Translations under genes and position numbers: made by a program
From: Trichomonas tenax
Lineage: Eukaryota > Parabasalia > Trichomonadida > Trichomonadidae
Length of the DNA: 19,136 nt
Assembly: GCA_023091735.1 (NCBI GenBank)
Contig: JALKBU010000977.1
Location: forward strand, 1-19,136
Reading direction: 5' to 3'
Notes under the pieces: model-generated
Databases searched by the model: none
Seen by the model: the letters and a program-made list of their open reading frames with translations, nothing else
What the model was told of the DNA's origin: nothing
Shown here: piece after piece, positions 17,075 to 19,136 of the stretch
How positions within the stretch are numbered: position 1 is the stretch's first letter
How the letters are laid out: each line of letters begins with the position of its first letter

Positions 17075-17146
17075 CTCGGTCACCGGGAATCGAACCCGGA
17101 TCAAAAGAACGACAATCTTACATGATAACCATTACACTATGACCGA
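17075..17146 (-). tRNA. tRNA-Asp: tRNA-Asp (anticodon GTC)
   Basis: The cloverleaf is visible on the minus strand. Acceptor stem TCGGTCA/TGACCGA is perfect. The D arm contains AATGGTTA. The anticodon arm is TAAGA-TTGTCGT-TCTTT, with U33 and GTC at 34-36; only the outermost pair is T/T. A 4-nt variable loop follows, and the T arm CCGGG-TTCGATT-CCCGG is perfect. G73 and the GTC anticodon are Asp identity elements. The B box GGTTCGATTCC is canonical. There is no intron and no encoded CCA. It is followed at once by a T run for Pol III termination. Confidence 0.95.
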
Positions 17147-17443
17147 TTTACATTTATTATCTCTGTGATTTATTTATGATATAATATTCATTAATAGTTC
17201 TTATTTAATTTATTTCTCATCTTAAAAAATAGTGATTTCCAAATAGCCTATCGTTAGTACATTCCATGTATAAACCTGCGGAAGGAAATTACCAGATTAT
17301 AATCTATCTCGATGTTCAATACCCATCTCAAAAGCTTTTAGAAAATGAAATAATTAATATGCAAGGTGAGTAGAAGAGACTGGCAATATGAAATTATATG
17401 TTAATTTTAAAAATTATATTTATTTGCATATTTTAAATATTAC
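17147..17443. other. Intergenic region upstream of the tRNA and downstream of the 149-aa gene
   Basis: AT-rich, with a slightly richer patch at about 17250-17375 that contains a 35-codon ORF on the plus strand. No other structure is recognised. Confidence 0.5.
17266..17373 (+). CDS. Possible 35-aa small ORF
   Basis: ATG 17266 opens MYKPAEGNYQIIIYLDVQYP and runs to TAG at 17371-17373. Codon choice and residue mix (no homopolymer runs, balanced charge) look more coding-like than the flanks. There is no TTTGAC before the ATG, only TACATTCC. It could be a tiny gene, a relic, or chance. Confidence 0.2.
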   Translation: MYKPAEGNYQIIIYLDVQYPSQKLLENEIINMQGE

Positions 17444-17893
17444 TTACTTCTTGCCCTTTAATTTCAAAATTGGGGGATATACCCTCGCGATCTCGTTGAG
17501 AGTAGCCTCGTAGTTCTTAACTGTGAAGAGGAATGAACTTGAGAGAATGCGAAAAGCGAAGTTCCTTGGAAGAGACTTTGGATCCAAATCCCTGAAAGCG
17601 AATTTGACTAATTCACCAGCAGCAAAGCCAACAATATTTGCAGAAAGGTCTACGAGGTACTTCTTTGCGTATGTTGGGTTCTGCAACTGGTTATCGAGGA
17701 GGTATAATGTGATATCAGTCGTGATATGATCGGCAGCACCACGGCATGCAGATTTTCCAATCCTGATACCGATTGTCTTCAGATCTCTCTCCTTGTCAAT
17801 GAGATAAAAAGAGGCGGCATCAATAGCGGCATTGAAAACCAATGAATTTGTGAGATCACTGCGGATACTCTGAATTAGCTGCTCGCGCTGCAT
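17444..17893 (-). CDS. Unknown 149-aa protein with hydrophobic helices and basic tail
   Basis: It starts MQREQLIQSIRSDLTNSLVF. The protein has two moderately hydrophobic helical stretches (NSLVFNAAIDAASFYLI and YLVDLSANIVGFAAGELVKF) and a C-terminal LNEIARVYPPILKLKGKK tail, giving a basic end. I recognise no family, and the segments are too polar for confident membrane spans. It might be a small soluble helical protein. The frame is open to a TTG at 17944. ATG 17893 is the first true ATG and is immediately preceded by TTTGACAAAA, identical to the sequence before the Vps8-like start, so it is well supported. GC content is higher than in the flanking DNA. The stop is TAA, followed by a further TAA four bases on. 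A copy of GTCAAA lies further upstream at 17974-17979. Confidence 0.75.
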   Translation of the reverse strand: MQREQLIQSIRSDLTNSLVFNAAIDAASFYLIDKERDLKTIGIRIGKSACRGAADHITTDITLYLLDNQLQNPTYAKKYLVDLSANIVGFAAGELVKFAFRDLDPKSLPRNFAFRILSSSFLFTVKNYEATLNEIARVYPPILKLKGKK

Positions 17894-17897
17894 TTTT

Positions 17898-17903
17898 GTC
17901 AAA
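17898..17903 (-). promoter_or_regulatory. TTTGAC motif of the 149-aa gene
   Basis: TTTGACAAAAATG on the minus strand with a 4-nt spacer, the same 13-base string as at 12195-12207 (+). Confidence 0.5.
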
Positions 17904-18023
17904 TTTTCGAAACCACTTTTTGCAAAAGTGACGACAGAAGACAAAAAAAATTGATCGTTTATTAATTTTACATGTCAAATATTTTTGTAATCTTTAACAA
18001 AAACCTTGAAATAGCCTGTTATA

Positions 18024-18049
18024 TAAACTGGTTGCCCAAAGGTGGCCCT
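18024..18049 (+). repeat. Left 26-bp TIR of the Tc1/mariner-like element
   Basis: The shared core with the right end is TTGCCCAAAGGTGG. The terminal TA is part of the presumed target duplication. Confidence 0.7.
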
Positions 18050-18154
18050 TATTGAGAGGAATTGAGAGAAATGATGATTAAAAAGCCTTCAAACATAGGG
18101 ACCATCTTTGAGAACAAAATATGTCGAATTTTATATCTATAAAGGGGTTTATTT

Positions 18155-18215
18155 AGGACCTAAATACCAGTGCAGCTACACTAGGTACAGACTGGTCTAG
18201 GTTTAGGGCCTATAA
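18155..18215. repeat. Internal imperfect inverted repeat
   Basis: AGGACCTAAATACCAG on the left pairs with CTGGTCTAGGTTTAGGGCCT on the right around a loop of about 21 nt, allowing a small bulge. It lies inside the Tc1/mariner-like element and may be a further nested element. Confidence 0.5.
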
Positions 18216-18877
18216 AAATATATAAATCTCGTATAAGAAGGTGATATCAAAGTGTGATTATAAACATATAAGCGCGATTATCATGAATTAACAACGAATA
18301 ATCATCGCTCAAGAATAAATAAAAGGTTTATAAGTGTGTAATGTCTTAAAACAGATAAAACAGATTTTTGAAAATTGGAAATATGTGGGGGAAAACGGAA
18401 TTTCAGTAAGGATATGTTCTATTGGACAAGTGCAGTGTATTCATAGAAGCTGTATAACATCTTTCTAAATCAAAAATGTTAATATTTTGAATTTTTTCTT
18501 AATGCTAGATTTGGCAATGGGAAGCATTTCTTTATTGCCAAAGCATAACCCTAGGAGAAGAATGCATTTAAATGAAAGTAAATATATTTTGAAAATATAT
18601 TGACCAATACGACTAAAAGAATGTAGTAAAAGTTGTAGTAAACGATATTCAAAGACTTGCAATGAGTATTGACATAGGTTGAAAGCAAAAAATCGACGTT
18701 TTTAATGATGAAATTTGATGATGAATTTAAGTTAATGTACTTTTGCTTCATCCTCTGTTAAATCTCATCTGCGGAACCCTTAGAGTGAGTCCATTGAAAC
18801 TTGTTGGAATGTTTCGGGTTTTTCTTACAGAGGTGACTAAACGTATATTAAAAATTTTAGAATAACCTTAATTGACT

Positions 18878-18903
18878 AGGTCCACCTTTGGGCAAGCAGT
18901 GTA
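18878..18903 (-). repeat. Right 26-bp TIR of the Tc1/mariner-like element
   Basis: Inverse of 18024-18049 with three mismatches. It begins TACACTG on the minus strand. Confidence 0.7.
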
Positions 18904-19006
18904 TTTACCAGTAAATATATTTTGTATTTTTTAAACGTATCATAAAGTTTTTAGTCTCGAAAAGACATTTTATGGGTGAAAATATTGAACCTTTCATGAA
19001 TGAATG

Positions 19007-19136
19007 GGGAAATTTTTCCTTCTGCGGTGTAGTCCCGCGACCTTCATAACTTTTTATCTGATCAATATTTTTTCGATTTGAAAGTACTTTCATGTACATA
19101 TTGATAGTTGTCTATCCAGTGGTATAAGTGGCACAG
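19007..19136 (+). mobile_element. Second copy of the foldback-element end, cut by the window edge
   Basis: From GGGGAAATTTTTCC onward the sequence repeats the left arm at 4754-4883 almost base for base (for example GTGGTATAAGTGG where the left arm has GTGGTGTAAGTGG). It shows that the element is multi-copy. The rest lies outside the window. Confidence 0.85.

Larger units (their letters stand above)
18024..18903. mobile_element. 880-bp Tc1/mariner-like element, non-autonomous or decayed
   Basis: The left end, from 18024, reads TAAACTGGTTGCCCAAAGG. The reverse complement of the right end, from 18903, reads TACACTGCTTGCCCAAAGG. The two match over 26 nt with three mismatches. Both begin with TA, as expected for TA-target insertion by Tc1/mariner transposases, and the TIR style resembles that superfamily. 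At 880 bp it is shorter than a full element (about 1.3 kb), and no transposase ORF remains. A possible trace is an in-frame MWGK stretch near 18382. An internal hairpin occurs at about 18155-18215. Confidence 0.65.

Noticed and set aside
17042..17104. N-terminal extension of the COG2403-like ORF to 17104
   Set aside because: The extra codons read through the 3' part of the tRNA-Asp gene and its terminator. ATG 17041 precedes the conserved Rossmann strand.
17894..17944. Start of the 149-aa gene at 17944
   Set aside because: That codon is TTG. The segment contains the TTTGAC motif, and ATG 17893 follows it with standard spacing.
18465..18751. Minus-strand ORFs inside the Tc1/mariner-like element
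   Set aside because: Short, low-complexity Tyr/Asn/Leu-rich frames with no transposase motif.
1..19136. CRISPR arrays, riboswitches and bacterial operon signals
   Set aside because: None seen. Gene structure and tRNA are eukaryotic.

Overview
The window looks like nuclear DNA of a parabasalid protist of the Trichomonas/Tritrichomonas type. The evidence is AT-rich, intronless genes; a BspA-like leucine-rich-repeat protein and an ankyrin-repeat protein side by side; a eukaryotic tRNA-Asp with no encoded CCA; a eukaryotic vesicle-tethering (CORVET-type) subunit; very short leaders with an initiator-like motif close to the ATG; and several repeats with terminal inverted repeats. The species cannot be fixed from the sequence alone.

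Layout. 1-750: a GC-richer retroelement-like ORF cut by the window edge, with an in-frame TGA and a decayed 3' end. 917-1531: a 615-bp palindromic element whose core is a tandem pair of hairpin units. 1772-3499 (+): BspA-like LRR protein, convergent with 3547-4752 (-): ankyrin-repeat protein. 4754-6039: a foldback element with about 390-bp inverted arms and a third internal arm copy. One end lies one base from the ankyrin ATG, and another copy of the same end starts at 19007. 6040-8429: AT-rich DNA with no convincing gene. 8456-10993 (+): 845-aa predicted helical-repeat protein of unknown function. 11099-11227: a decayed ORF relic. 11528-11791 (+): small disordered protein with a possible uORF. 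12205-15195 (+): Vps8-like WD40/RING protein. 15322-15648 (-): small helical protein. 15707-17041 (-): a homologue of the COG2403 (cyclic-2,3-diphosphoglycerate-synthetase-related) GTPase family that appears to have lost its catalytic motifs. It starts 33 bp downstream of tRNA-Asp (17075-17146, -). 17444-17893 (-): 149-aa unknown protein. 18024-18903: an 880-bp Tc1/mariner-like element with 26-bp TIRs and TA at both ends.

The genes do not form one pathway. The most coherent signal is regulatory. TTTGAC lies 1-8 nt upstream of the start codon of five genes (1772, 8456, 12205, 15648, 17893), and extra copies in both orientations cluster in the intergenic DNA. It looks like this organism's initiator/core-promoter element and it decides several start codons, moving them from upstream TTG or ATG codons to the motif-proximal ATG.
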